A DNA stretch of 64,000 bases from Cepaea nemoralis. Taxonomy: Eukaryota > Mollusca > Gastropoda > Stylommatophora > Helicidae. Location of the stretch: NCBI GenBank assembly GCA_014155875.1, contig JACEFZ010014577.1:191001-255000 (forward strand), given 5' to 3'. Below, piece by piece: positions 21,565 through 34,179 of the stretch. Numbering within the stretch: the first letter of the stretch is position 1; each line of letters opens with the position of its first letter. The translations under genes and the position numbers were made by a program. The notes under the pieces are model-generated. The model did not search any database. It was not told the DNA's origin and saw nothing but the letters and a program-made list of their open reading frames with translations.

Positions 21565-22930
21565 GGAGTTACTTGACAAGATTCTGGGACGTATGTTGCG
21601 GTAAGTGGTGCCATGCCATTGTGGCAGTCGCTGACATTCTGACCATCGCCTGTGAAGACATACAGAAATTATGAGAATCCTCCATGCCATGTCTTATTCC
21701 ATCCAGCATCATTTCTCTAGGTGTGCTTCTGCTCCTTCTATCGCTGATTATTCTAGTCATCTCCATGTTCTCCAATGCCTCTCTTCTCAGCACGTGACCA
21801 CAGAACACTGGTTGTCTCTTTCCTACAGTTGCCCATCATGTCTACTGTCATTAGTCCTCTTCCATAGCAATCATTGATAATTATTCAGGTAAGTCAAGGG
21901 TATTCTCAACATTTGTCTCAGAGACTACATCCCGCTGTTCCCAAACTCTTCCTGGTTTGATCTTACAAATTCCAGATTTACCGTCATATATGAGAACAGG
22001 CTCAAAATAGCATACCGCCTTCCTGACATTCATTTAAAGTGATTTATGAAATAAGTCACCTTTCATCTTCTGACATGCAGTTTTTGCTCAGGCCTGTTCT
22101 GTTCTTCATCTGTGCTACGTATCTTCCATCTGATGTTATGTTTACCACCATATACACAGTACTTGAATGTACTGACTTGGTTAAGCACTTTTCCTTCTAA
22201 TGTAAACACAATCTACTGTTATCTTTCTCCTTTATATAACAATTGTTTCTGCTTTCTTAATATTCAAGGAAAGTATATGCTTTTGCACTTTTATTACTAC
22301 AGTGACCAACAGTTGTTACAAATATCTAGATGTTTCAGACACCATTACTGTGAGCATCTGCATAACGCAGATTGTTTATGTTATAACCTCGCACTTCGTA
22401 TTCCTGGTCTATCTTTGATCTCTCTCATTATTATTTCGTGACAGAAAGAGAATGATCTGGTGACTTACTCTGTGTTGTGTTTTCATAATTACCCACATTA
22501 TTTCCAATTTTAATTGTCTCTATTTGGTTTCCAGTAAATATTTTATTTTATTTCGGACATCTTTCCTATCATTTCTAATATCTTCCAAAATTTTGATTAT
22601 TTCGTGTTTCACTTTATCAAATTATATCACGTGATCAATAACGCAAAAGTGACGGTCTGGATCTTTCTGTGTCCCAGTTTACTTCTCCAATGGAGGTGAG
22701 TATGTATGTTACATTATTTCTTCCTTTCCCTTCCACAAACCCATACTGTTCTTTGTTCATCTTCTACAGTGATGTCATCTGGTCCAACCATTATGTGTTT
22801 CTTTCTTATACCTATATGTTTGATGGCATTAGTGACGTCTAAGTTTAGAATATATTGCTCTTGATAATACTTTTGTGTGTCACTTCTGTTCTTTCTCAAA
22901 TAACTCCCAAATGTATGTGTTCCATATCTT
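21565..22930 (-). mobile_element. LINE remnant, RT and C-terminal region
   Basis: The minus strand carries FCGHVLRREALENMEMTRII and STPREMMLDGIRHGMEDSH at 21569-21808, matching the FFGHVMRR...LENLVTTGKI...GR.RE..LDG end of family-C-like LINEs. Further upstream (22050-22180) is an FKY-type strand with SDGRY, and 22700-22900 has RT-like DVTNAIKH. Many stops; the C-terminus differs enough from the other copies to suggest a sister family. Confidence 0.7.
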
Positions 22931-22969
22931 TATCATAGCCGTAGCACCTTCTTCCATTAATGTCCTTTC

Positions 22970-23350
22970 GTGTCTTTGATTTAAAACAGAAAGGATACCT
23001 ATAAGTACTGAAGCAAATGTCATAAGAACTATTGTATGGCCGACATTATTGTACCAGTGTCAAACATGGACATTTACTGCAAATATAGAGAGCACAATCA
23101 TGACAGAGATGAGATGCCCTAGAAGAGCTACGGGAGTAACTGTGAGAGATAGAATTGGGAATGAAGAAATCAGAGGAAGACTAGGTCTGAAATCAGTCCA
23201 TGCAGTTCATTAGTGTACAAGAGATTAAATGGTCTGGCCACCTTAATAGAATGCCCTGGTACAATCTGCCACAAAGAACAACTTTTAAGAAATATAATGG
23301 ATATAGAGCAAGGGGAAGTAGTTATAAGCCTGTACGTTGTCGCCTAGAGC
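22970..23350 (+). mobile_element. LINE C-terminal remnant
   Basis: The frame contains LLYQCQTWTFTA, RATGVTVRDRIGNEEIRGRLGL and IKWSGHLNRMP, equivalent to the LLYGCETWT...RRI.GV.RRDRIRNE.IR..LG...LKWFGHV.RM pattern of LINE C-termini. Stops interrupt it. Confidence 0.75.
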
Positions 23351-23660
23351 CACTTCTAGAAAAGACACCATAGGACAACAATGTCAAAGGAACATTCAAA
23401 CCAGGGAAGAGTGAAAAAAAAAAGCTGCGTGCTTATGCGGAGGATACAAAAAATACCATTTACTTTCCGACAATTGAAAAATCTGTAGGGATCAACTTGT
23501 AAACTTTCTCGTTTTACATGCAAAGGAAGTAGGGCAAACATTAAACGTATTAAATATCTACCATAATGGGTTTAGGCAAATGGACAAATAAGGCGAATTT
23601 TCAATTTGACTTACCATCAAACAATGTTATAAATTGTATGGAATGTCTTCCTATGTCAAT
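23351..23660. other. No recognisable feature
   Basis: AT-rich spacer between the LINE remnant and LTR element 2; nothing recognised. Confidence 0.4.
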
Positions 23661-23676
23661 CAAATTCATCATCATC

Positions 23677-23681
23677 ATGTG
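23677..23681. other. Target-site duplication ATGTG, left copy
   Basis: ATGTG lies directly left of the element 2 LTR (23682). The same five bases occur at 31783-31787 directly right of the other LTR. Confidence 0.9.
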
Positions 23682-26362
23682 TGTCACCAACTGGCTGGGG
23701 TTAGATCCCAGATGGGCAACCACTCAGCCAAAATCATTTTCTTCTACTGGGGTTTAGTTCTGGATGCAGTTTAAGATCCCCTAACTCTGTCAGAAGGGAC
23801 TAGTTACCACCCAGATCCCAGAGAGAAAACGTGGAACAAATGTCTTTTATGCTGATTTAAGACACTGTCCCTGATACTCAAGAAAACAGCCAGAAGTGGC
23901 TCGTTGAAGATAGAATATATCTATATAGTTTTGGCTGTACTTGGTATCACCAGAAGTGAGAAAGGAGGAGTTAAGACATGCAACGTAATCTGGTTACTTA
24001 TGACTGCATAGGCAAGATACCTCCCGGACATAGATTCCCACTTCTGGACAATATGTGCGAACCCCCACTAAATGATACAATAATGTGTGTACTTGATTAA
24101 GCTACACAAACATTTATAAACATTTAGAATTATACGGACAAATTGAGTTTTAAAATACAACAACTGTGTTTATTATTGCTATTGATGATCATATGATGAT
24201 GATGATTATATTATGGTATACGTAACTCATCTGGCTGAAAAGCTCAGAAGCACATAGGTCATGCTTCCCCCAGTGAGACGCAGTTCACTGTCAGATTGAA
24301 GGAGTCCAAATTGGTCCCTCACAAGGCTAAGTCACTTCCTGATATGGGTTGTTGACTGTCCATTGCTCCTACGAGATCTGGAATGAAACGAACGGAGATG
24401 GGTAGTATCTACGTCTACACATCTCAAACACATATGTCTATACATTCATATAAACATACATACAAGTTATAATATATGATGGTATGATGATAGATGATGG
24501 CATGTTACATAAACATATATCAGTTCTAAATAAATAAATATATATGTATATATTAATAAAACTATTTAGAACATCTATAGCTCAAAACATACATATTCGT
24601 ATACATTTGTGTAATGGAGTGTTTCCCATATAAGTTCACCTCACTTACTCTTTCCCTTTCTGATTCATTCATACTGTCTTGTCGGAAGGGCTGGTCGCAC
24701 AGTCCTGTCGAACATTAAATGCCTTCCCTGAATCTGTCTGGGATATTGAATGTCCTAAGTCATGTCTGTCCTCATGCAGACATCATGCAGACAAGGTGAA
24801 CTGGTGCCATTCCTCAAACCAAGTGGTTTCACAATAATCTGGTAGGCACTCAAAGTGTTGGTCCAAATAATCAACGTTAATTGGACGCTATCAGAGACGG
24901 GTAGCTCTCAGAATTTCTCCTAAGTAGTCAGTCTCCCCAATGTTTTAACATCATACAGGATGAATCTAAATGTATCTCCTGTACATGAATAAGCCACACG
25001 CTCATGTAGCTTGGATAATGGATTTCTCCAAATTATCACATACAACAAATCAGACAACCAAGTGGTGAATGAAAGAAGAAGATAAAGTTCACAGTGTAAT
25101 AGTAAATCTAGAAACTGGAACATTAAGTACAAAGAAAATCCACAAGTGTAAAGTTTTGGAGAATATGCAGAACAAGAAACTACACAAGCCTTCAGACTAG
25201 CAGACAAACTAATCAGAGTAATGGTATTACCTGGGTTATAGCTAGGAAATCCTTTCATACGACATTGTATCGAAGTAACAAAACGAGAGGGTAATCTCTC
25301 ACCAGAAATTAAAATTCCGGCTTCCCTGGTACACTATTGTGAATGCGTCTGAAGTCTTGCTGGCCACTGCTCGTAGTTTTATTCTATTCAATTCCTGGCT
25401 AGTTTCCAGGTTGGCTAATTAATATTCCCCTTTTCATTAACTCCGCCTATTTTTCCATGTAAGATGATTTACCTAGATGGATTAAGTGCCAAATTCTTTT
25501 CACCCCTCCTCCTTTCCTGTGAAGGGTAGTTTCATCTGTCAATCAAATTGACCGATGCCCCCCACGCCTGAAACAATGAAACCTGCTTTGGCGGCAATGC
25601 AGTTGCGTCATTACATTCCAATAGGCTGGTAACACCAGCCTTCCCGGTTGCTAGCAGGAATGTGTCAGCCATGTGTTTCTACTTTGCTCCGTAGTATTGC
25701 GGAGAGGTGTTAAGCATCTGGTCTTAATTGCTCCTTTGTGGTGGCAATTACAGACGTCCCGGCTCCACAAAGTCTGGACTTTTAGATGGTGTTAGGCCTG
25801 CATTAAATTGCCGTCTTTGGATCACACGGGGTTTTCCCCTGAGTAGCACTGCCATGTATTATTTCAGACGGGTCTGGTTGACCCTCTTATCTCCCATTCT
25901 GCCGTGGCGGGTTCACACGTTAGGTCCTGTTGAACTAAGGTGTTAGGTGTCTGCCCCTATTCCAACCCCAGAATTGTAAACTAACACGTCAATCTCAACT
26001 GACTGGCTCCGCGATGTATCAACGCCGTCGGCCCCAGCACTAGAATTTCACACTTTGTCTTTCTTGTCCCTTGTACTGAAAACAATGAGTTTTCAACCTT
26101 TTGATAGCGCCCGCCCGACTGGTGCCGTGGTGTTGGTTTTAACTTTGATCTGGACATCAAAGCTTTCTCAGACCTAGCATTACAAAAATAGATGGGGCGT
26201 GCGTGGTCAAAATGTATTTTCCTCTTGTTTTCAAGTTTATTGCATTTCTATCATTTTCTGGTGGACGTTTATGCTTTTAGAGAATGATAGAAAAATATTG
26301 TTGGGCACTGTAATTCCATGAAAACTTGTGTAATTATGTGCTGCCGGGGCTGTCCCTCCACA
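23682..26362 (-). repeat. LTR of gag-only element 2, 3' LTR in element orientation
   Basis: 2681 bp, the direct repeat of 29088-31782. TG...CA ends are present. No open frame of note. Confidence 0.9.
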
Positions 26363-26627
26363 TGCTCTCCATTTAAGTAGGTTCATTAATGAAGCCTATA
26401 ACAGAGAGCCTCGGCAGCATTCAAGAATGTATCTAAGTTCTCTCCGTTCTCCAACTGCCTCCAATTCTGGGTTCCCAATATTCTTTGTGGCAGTGGGATG
26501 TTCTAATGAGTCAAAAAGACAATATCCCATGTCCATTCTCCCAGGATAAATCTTGCAAATCTTTGCTCCTGGTTGTTGTGTCGGATTTCCGGGCTATTGC
26601 TCGGTAATGTCCTGTCCTCTGGAGGTT

Positions 26628-27107
26628 TTACTTTTTCCCAGCCGGAAATTGCAAAAGTATAACAAGATTCTCCTGCGCCTGCAGAGAGACTGTATTGTCC
26701 ACTCTAATTTCTGGCCCTTGTCTATAAGCAGGAGGAAGTGCCATCAGTGTTTTCTTAAAAGAATTGGTCGCAGTACTGTTGCTCCATTTTCTTTTCCTCC
26801 GTCGGCCAAAGATCATAATAAAATCCTTTAATCTCCTTTTGGCAGGAAATTTGCTAAACATCATAATTTTATGATGTGCATTCAACTCGTACTTGCCTCT
26901 TTCTTGTAGGATGTCAGTTTTACTACCTCTTGATTTAAGAGTTTTCTTCCTTCGATAATTATTTATCCAGGTGCGTTCCTCTTCAACAGAGTTCCATTTT
27001 GAATCTGTGTTTGAAAGTATAAGGCTAGTAGAAGTTGTCCAGCTTTGAGAAATCATGTTGTTCCCCAAGAACTGTGAATTTGTATCACTCCTTGTAGAAG
27101 TATACAT
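26628..27107 (-). pseudogene. C-terminal Gag-like segment of element 2
   Basis: A 159-codon frame covering the end of the Gag-like protein (MYTSTRSDTNSQFLGNNMIS onward) and reading straight through the basic cluster GRRRKRKWSN that is out of frame in copy 1. It stops at PAGKK, before the serine/arginine-rich tail seen in copy 1. The upstream part of the protein lies in other frames (27085-27279 and 27266-28318), so at least two shifts separate this from the start. Confidence 0.65.
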
Positions 27108-27265
27108 AAACAGCTGTTCTCCCCATCCAACATTGGTTGAAGTGAAAGGTAAACAAGGTCCTGAGTGTTGAGTATACCAACCGCTCCGGCTTTTGTTCCG
27201 CTGCAGAGTCCATCATTTGTGATCCCCTTGTTAGCTTCATGCTGTGTTGATGATAGGCATTACCT

Positions 27266-28318
27266 TCATCCTGGTCCAAAGAAGTATTTTTCTTCTTTGT
27301 TGTTAGCAGACATGTTTATCGTCCCTGAATCAGAGTCCGTGGTATAACCTACATGAATGCTTTGTGTATCTTGAGTTTCATTTTCGAAAGACTCCAAGAT
27401 ACTGACATCGTAAGAATTCTCCTCCGTGTCTTGTTTGTCCTCCCTGGCTGGGCTCTCTTGTGCCAAGTCCAATTGAAGTATTCTCTCCCTGGTCTGGTTT
27501 TCTTGTTCCAAATCCAATAGAAGTGAATGTTGTGGGATGTCATTTTCACTGCCATATCCCACCTGAGATAAGTAATTCAAACTGATAATTATTTCATCTT
27601 GTGTGGCCACACCGTGAGAAACAATGGAATCCTGTTTTACATCCATTCCGGTCTCAGTTGAATTCATTTCCACTCCTAGTTTCTCTGAACTGAAGGGAAT
27701 AAAAGAGTCGGGTAAGGTCTCGCCTTCGATCTCTTTAATAGTTTTCCTCAGGTCCTCCTCCTCCTGGATTTTTCTCCTTTGGGAAGTCTTAGGAAGCTCC
27801 TGAGATTGCTGGGTTGCCAAGCCAGCTAATCCGCTTTCATTGCGGTGTAAACATTTATCACGTTTGTGACTGTTTACCGAACGCTTGGTACATTTATTCC
27901 TATTCCGTTTATTTTTAATATTTTTAGGAATAGGCGAGGGAAGCATCTGCCTTTCTGTGCGCAAGTTTTTGTTTTTCTGAGCCATGGGGATTTGCGAAGG
28001 AATGCATGCCTCTTCTTTGTGACGGTCAGCTTCCCCGCTTTCTATCAGAGTTTCGGCTTGAGTGATTGGCTTTTCCTCAATCGAGCTGGTAGATTCCTCC
28101 ACGTTCAGTATTTCAATTTGCTTCTTCTTCATCTCATCTTCTTCAGCTTTGTGACGCATATCTGCTTCTAATTCTGCAACTCTTTTCATCATCTGCTCAT
28201 CTTCTTTGTCCCACCAATCCATTTCTTCTCTAATAAATAGTTCTAGCTTCTCTCCTACTAAGCCGAGCCTTATGCCCCATCCTCTAGCGGACTCTAAGAA
28301 ATATGTGCGTGCATCCAT
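27266..28318 (-). pseudogene. Gag-like protein of LTR element 2, N-terminal 350 codons
   Basis: Starts at the same ATG as copy 1 and matches it closely through residue about 340: the GWGIRLGLVGEKLELFI leader, the DEQMMKRVAELEADMRHK coiled-coil region, a basic cluster and the LDLEQEN/LDLAQES repeat. It has a small insertion (NIKNKRNRNK region) and one fewer Glu in a Glu run. The frame shifts at NNKEEK and ends seven residues later. Most differences from copy 1 are single substitutions, with few shifts in this part, so the reading frame seems to have been maintained until recently. Confidence 0.7.
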
Positions 28319-28995
28319 GATCTCTTCTCAGCTTAAACTCAGGTAAGTAATTATATTATTACCCTACAGAGAGCTAGTCAGATTTATGCTAGAGCAGGAT
28401 AGTGACAAGAGGAACAGACACTGCTATGAGAATGATAGTAGTGAATTAGAGTGAGAAAGTTGATGCAAAGCAGTCCGTCATACACTGAATTAACTAAGAA
28501 TTATCAAATTATTCATGATTAAATCAAATGATAAAGCATGTAATCAAAAAATCATCAAGTAAATCATCAATAAACTATTAATATCACTAATTAATGTGAT
28601 TATTAATTCTACAGTGGTGAATGATGTAAATTAACTCATATGATATTATCCATTATTAACTTTTTAACAAGTTATTTAAATTCTACAGACTTCCCTAGAA
28701 ACAAATTCCTAAGTTAATACTTAGCAAATGTAATGGGTGAAGAATGAAAGAATGGTTTATGAAAATCAATAGTCTAGAATTTATTCTCTGATTCTATCAT
28801 GGATGAGAAGTCCTGATGTGTCAAAATCTTGCCTACAATCAAGCAAGCTATTACATTAGAAATAAATTATAACTAACTAATGCTGCTAAGAATGTAAGTG
28901 AGAATTACCTAGGTTCTATCCATGGGCAAGACCAGAATAATACCAGACTAACAGATTTGAAATAGGTTCGTTCCTTGCGAGCGAACCAAGTTTTC

Positions 28996-29087
28996 TAAGG
29001 TTTACTCCCGGATTCTATAGCGGACGCGCAGACCAATAGGTTCTAGGGTTTACTCCCGGATTCTATAGCGGACGAGCCGTCCCAATA
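28996..29087 (-). repeat. Tandem duplication at the primer-binding region of element 2
   Basis: GTTTACTCCCGGATTCTATA plus GCGGACG... occurs twice in a row (about 28999-29037 and 29044-29080) directly next to the LTR. Copy 1 has it once. The inner copy ends GCGCAGACCAATA and the outer one GAGCCGTCCCAATA, so the two candidate primer sites differ. Confidence 0.8.
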
Positions 29088-31782
29088 TGTCACCAACTGG
29101 CTGGGGTTAGATCCCAGATGGGCAAACCACTCAGCCAAAATCATTTTCTTCTACTGGGGGTTTAGTTCTGGATGCAGTTTAAGATCCCCTATACTCTGTC
29201 AGAAGGGACTAGTTACCACCCAGATCCCAGAGAGAAAAACGTGGAACTAATGTCCTTTTATGCTGATGTTAAGACACTGTCCCTGATACTCAAGAAACGC
29301 CAAGAAGTGGCTCGTTGAAGATAGAATATATCTATATAGTTTTGGCTGTACTTGGTATCACCAGAAGTGAGAAGGAGGAGTTAAGACATGCACGTAATCT
29401 GGTTACTTATGGACTGGACATAGGCAAAGATACCTCCCGGACATAGATTCCCACTTCTGGACAATATGTGCGAACCCCCACTAAATGATACAATAATGTG
29501 TGTACTTATTAAGCTACACAAACATTTATAAACATTTAGAATTATACGGACAAATTGAGTTTTAAAATACAACAACTGTGTTTATTATTGCTATTGATGA
29601 TCATATGATGATGATGATTATATTATGGTATACGTAACTCATCTGGCTGAAAAGCTCAGAAGCACATAGGTCATGCTTCCCCCAGTGAGACGCAGTTCAC
29701 TGTCAGATTGAAGGAGTCCAAATTGGTCCCTCACAAGGCTAAGTCACTTCCTGATATGGGTTGTTGACTGTCCATTGCTCCTACGAGATCTGGAATGAAA
29801 CGAACGGAGATGGGTAGTGTCTACGTCTACACATCTCAAACACATATGTCTATACATTCATATAAACATACATTCAAGTCATAATATATGATGGTATGAT
29901 GATAGATGATGGCATGTTACATAAACATATATCAGTTCTAAATAAATAATATATATATGTATATATTCATAAAACTATTTAGAACATCTATAGCTCAAAA
30001 CATACATATTCGACTACATTTGTGTAATGGGAGTGTTTCCCATATAAGTTCACCTCACTTACTCTTTCCCTTTCTGATTCATTCATACTGTCTTGTCGGA
30101 AGGGCTGGTCGCACAGTCCTGTCGAACATTAAATGCCTTCCCTGAATCTGTCTGGGATATTGAATGTCCTAAGTCATGTCTGTCCTCATGCAGACATCAT
30201 GCAGACAAGGTGAACTGGTGCCATTCCTCAAACCAAGTGGTTTCACCATCAATCTTGGTAGGCACTCAAAGTGTTGGTCCAAATAATCAATGTTAATTGG
30301 ACGCTATCAAGAGACTGGTAGCTCTCACGGAATTTCTCCTAAGTAGTCAGTCTCCCCAATGTTTAACATCATACAGGATGAATCTAAATGTATCTCCTGT
30401 ACATGCATAAGCCACACGCTCATGTAGCTTGGATAATGGATTTCTCCAAATTTATCACATACAACAAATCAGACAACCAAGTGGTGAATGAAAGAAGAAG
30501 ATAAGTTCTACAGGTGTAATAGTAAAGCTAGAAACTGGAACATTAAGTACAAAGAAAATCCACCAAGTGTAAAGTTTTGGAGAATATGCAGAACAAGAAA
30601 CTACACAAGCCTTCAGACTAGCAGACAAACTAATCAGAGTAATGGTATTACCTGGGTTATAGCTAGGAAATCCTGTCATACGACATTGTATCGAAGTAAC
30701 AAAACGAGAGGGTAATCTCTCACCAGAAATTAAAATTCCGGCTTCCCTGGTACACTATTGTGAATGCGTCTGAAGTCTTGCTGGCCACTGCTCGTAGTTT
30801 TATTCTATTCAATTTTCTGGCTAGTTTCCAGGCTAGGCTAATTACTATTCCCCGTTTCCATTAACTCCAGCCTATTTTTCATGTAAGACGATTTACCTAG
30901 ATGGATTAAGTGCCAAATTCTTTTCACCCCTCCTCCTTTCCTGTGGAAGGGTAGTTTCATCTGTCAATCAAATTGACCGATGCCCCCCACCTGCCTGAAA
31001 CAATGAAACCTGCTTTGGCGGCAATGCAGTTGCGTCTTACATTCCAATAGGCTGGTAACACCAGCCTTCCCGGTTGCTGGCAGGAATGTGTCAGCCATGT
31101 GTTTCTACTTTGCCCCATAGTATTGCGGAAGGTGTTAGCCTCGTCCTAAATTGCTCCTGTGTGGTGCAATACAGACGTCCGGCTACACAAAGTCTGGACT
31201 TTTAGATGGTGTTAAGGCCTGCATTAAATTGCCGTCTTTGGATCACACGGGGTTTTCCCCCTGAGTAGCACTGCCATGTATTATTTCAGACGGGCTGGCT
31301 GACCCTCTTATCTCCCATTCTTGCCGTGGCGGGTTCACACGTTAGGTCCTGTGAACTAAGGTGTTAGGTGTCTGCCCCTATCCCAACCCCAGAATTGTAA
31401 ACTAACACGTCAATCTCAACTGACGGCTCCGCGATGTATCAACGCCGTCGGCCCCAGCCTAGATTTCACACTTTAGTCTTTCTTGTCCCTTGTACTGAAA
31501 ACAATGAGTTTTCAACCTTTGATAGCGCCCGCCCCGACTGGTGCCGTGGTGTCTGGGTTTTAACTTTGATCTGGACATCAAAGCTTTCTCAGACCTAGCA
31601 TTACAAAAAATGATGGGGCAGTGCGTGGTCAAAATGTATTTTCCTCTTGTTTTCAAGTTTATTGCATTCTATCATTTTCTGGTGGACGTTTATGCTTTTA
31701 GAGAATGATAGAAAAATATTGTGGGCACTGTAATTCCTTGAAACTTGGTGTAATTATGATGCTGCCGGGGCTGTCCGCCACA
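29088..31782 (-). repeat. LTR of gag-only element 2, 5' LTR
   Basis: 2695 bp, the partner of 23682-26362. It ends CCACA followed by the right target duplication ATGTG (31783-31787). Confidence 0.9.
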
Positions 31783-33060
31783 ATGTGCCATGGCGATACG
31801 CGTGGGCGGTCATGTATCGCATCTCACTCGATCACCAGAGACGTAGATCAGCTCAGTGATCTTGTCTCAACCATGCCACGTGGCCAAAGCCATCCATGTA
31901 TTTACTTCTCTGCCTTCCCCCTATTCTCTTCCCCTCGATCTTGCAGTTATCAGCTAAGTTCTCCACTGTATTTCTTCTCATAACGTGACCAAAAAATTGT
32001 GACTGTCTGCGTCTAATTTCTCTAATCAGTTTACGATTTTCATTTGTTTCTTGTAGGACTTGGTCATTGGTTTTTCTGTCTGTCCATGGTATTCTTTGCA
32101 TTTTCCTCAGAAACCACATTTCCACAGCCATCAGATGTTTTTCAGCTTGTCTGCTCATTGTCCACGCTTCACATCCATACAAAAGTACAGGTTCTATGTA
32201 GCACCTCAACACTCTTTATCTCGTTGCAAATGACATCTTTTTATTGGTCAGTATGTTTTTCATCTTGCAAAAGGCTACCTTCAGATGGCGATTCTTGTTC
32301 TAATCTCTTCAAGGCATCTCCCATCAGATGTTATGACTGTTCAGAGATAATTGTACCGATTCACTTGTTTAACAATATTCCCATTTACCTTGTATATTAC
32401 TATTGTGGTATTTCATTCTTCATAGTGACGACCATAATCTGTGTCTTCTTACAATTGAATTCTAACCCTAAGGGTTCACTGTGTGCAACACCTGCATCTA
32501 CTAATGTTGCAGACCCTGCTCTCTGTCTGCATCAATACTGTATCATCTGCAATCTAATGTTCTTGATGCTATCGTCCCCCCAATGATGATTCCATTCATA
32601 TGTATCTATATATTCTGAAAATATTTTTAACTGTGCAGGGAAAGAGATCTGGAGACATTACACATCCCTGTCTACACCTCTCTTATAGACTGATATTTGA
32701 CCTACTTCCTTATCAATTCCTGATGGCAGCTTGTTGTTTCCAATATATGTTTCTTGCAAGTTTAATGTCTTTCCCATCAATTTGTAGATCTGCGACCATG
32801 TCTATCATGTTCACATGTCTTACTTTAGAAAAAGCTTTTGTGTAGTCAATAAAGCAAAGATGTAGATTCTTTGTTTACTGCTATGGAACGTTCAATTAAT
32901 GTTCTCATCATGTACACAGACATTTACTGTGGCCAAGCCTCTTCTACAAACCCACATTGTTCTTCTCCTATTTAGATTGTCTTTTCTTCTTAACTCTTTG
33001 CATCATAATTCTTTAGCAAAAGCTTCGTGATGTGACATCATTATACTAATTGTTCGGTGC
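31783..33060 (-). mobile_element. LINE family C, RT domain to 3' end
   Basis: Read on the minus strand from about 32880: LHLCFIDYTKAF (RT palm motif A), then LQIDGKDIKL, a frameshifted FADD catalytic box (plus 32541-32554), a MVVT..NEIPQ segment, and the C-terminal frame at 31853-32212 with YIEPVLLYGCEAWTMSRQAE and MWFLRKMQRIPWTDRKTNDQ. The endonuclease domain is missing, as expected for a 5'-truncated LINE. Many frameshifts. The gag-only element inserted at its 3' end. Confidence 0.82.
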
Positions 33061-33231
33061 TGATCTCATTCCAAGGCTCTGGTTTATTTTATTTTTTTTT
33101 CGTTATTCACACTTAGTTTTATTTAACAGAGTTTAACAGTATCACTGATTGGATCATAAATTAATCATTTCAATAAGCGTCCCTTTACAAAATACATTGA
33201 CAAACAGGTATGTATGGTGTTTGCTCGCGCA

Positions 33232-33232
<1 letters not shown>

Positions 33233-33321
<89 letters not shown>

Positions 33322-33322
33322 C
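33233..33322. repeat. (GA)n microsatellite
   Basis: Nearly pure GA from 33235, one GAGGAG interruption near 33307. Confidence 0.97.
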
Positions 33323-33569
33323 GAAACAAATACTGAGGTTAGCTGCATGGGTAGTAACTTCATCACAGGCACATGGATTTATTTGGGGTGGGCGGGGCTT
33401 GGAGGTGGAGGTTAAATCGAACTTTGTCTTGGTCATGGTCATAATATCCACTTCTCTGCTGACAAAGAAACTGATCTAACGAGATACATACTTCCTCTGT
33501 GCTAGGGTAGCTCAATGAACCTTGGGTATTTATATGCATATGTTAAAACATTGCTCAACCGAGTCATGT

Positions 33570-33765
33570 ATTATTGATTATATTTTATGCGTTTAATGCC
33601 GATTGTTCTTTTGTTGTCAAAGAATTAGCTTCATAAGAGATGTTGAATGAAAGAATGTATGATAGGAAATAGAGAAGAAGGGGCAGAATGTATGACGGGC
33701 TGCTGCCCATTCTTAACCCTTTGAAATAAAGATTTTCGTTCGTTCGTTGGTTCGTTCGTTCTCTG
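33570..33765 (+). mobile_element. Candidate retroelement 3' end with TTCG-rich tail
   Basis: AATAAAGATTTTCGTTCGTT at about 33725-33745, followed by GGTTCGTTCGTTC, looks like a 3' terminus with a short tandem tail, as many LINEs and SINEs have. No coding part attached, so the class is unresolved. Confidence 0.35.
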
Positions 33766-34179
33766 ACTGTGATAATATTTCCCAGTCCCCGGTGACAAAG
33801 AAGGAAATGTGCTGATTCATTTTCCCACATGTAGGGTATTGTAAAAGTATAAATAAAGTTCTATATAAGCCCTAATATCTCTCTGTTTTAAACATACTGG
33901 TTCTTGACGTTGTAATAATACATTTTTGTAGTGGAGGGAAAAAGATAATCTAAAGATTGTAAAACATAATACTGGCAATAATACGAAGAATGGTTGATTG
34001 AGGACAGTGGTACAAATTAGGAAATGTAGGACTTCTTCTTCTTCTTTCGTTCGCTTGAAATATGTCTATAACTGCAATGTTGTCCTCTTGTATGAATCTA
34101 ACAGTCTTTTTTAGTTCACTCAGCGGTCAATAGAGTTTATCTTCCACTGTCATCTCTCTAGGCCAGAAGGTTTGCCTAG

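Larger units (their letters stand above)
23682..31782 (-). mobile_element. Gag-only LTR retrotransposon, copy 2 (complete)
   Basis: 8101 bp: LTRs of 2681 and 2695 bp around a 2.73-kb interior with Gag-like coding on the minus strand and no pol motif. Both ends are intact (TGTCACC...CCACA on the plus strand) and a 5-bp ATGTG duplication flanks it. Its LTR pair shares features absent in copy 1, such as CATCTGGCTGAAAAGCTCAG before CACATAGGTC and an extra segment CGCCGTCGGCCCCAGC. The host site is the 3' end of a LINE family C copy: (ATC)nATGTG on the left and ATGTGCCATGGCGATACGCG on the right. Confidence 0.92.

Noticed and set aside
32044..32586. 180-codon plus-strand frame with Cys/Ser-rich product
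   Set aside because: Shadow of the LINE family C coding region on the opposite strand.
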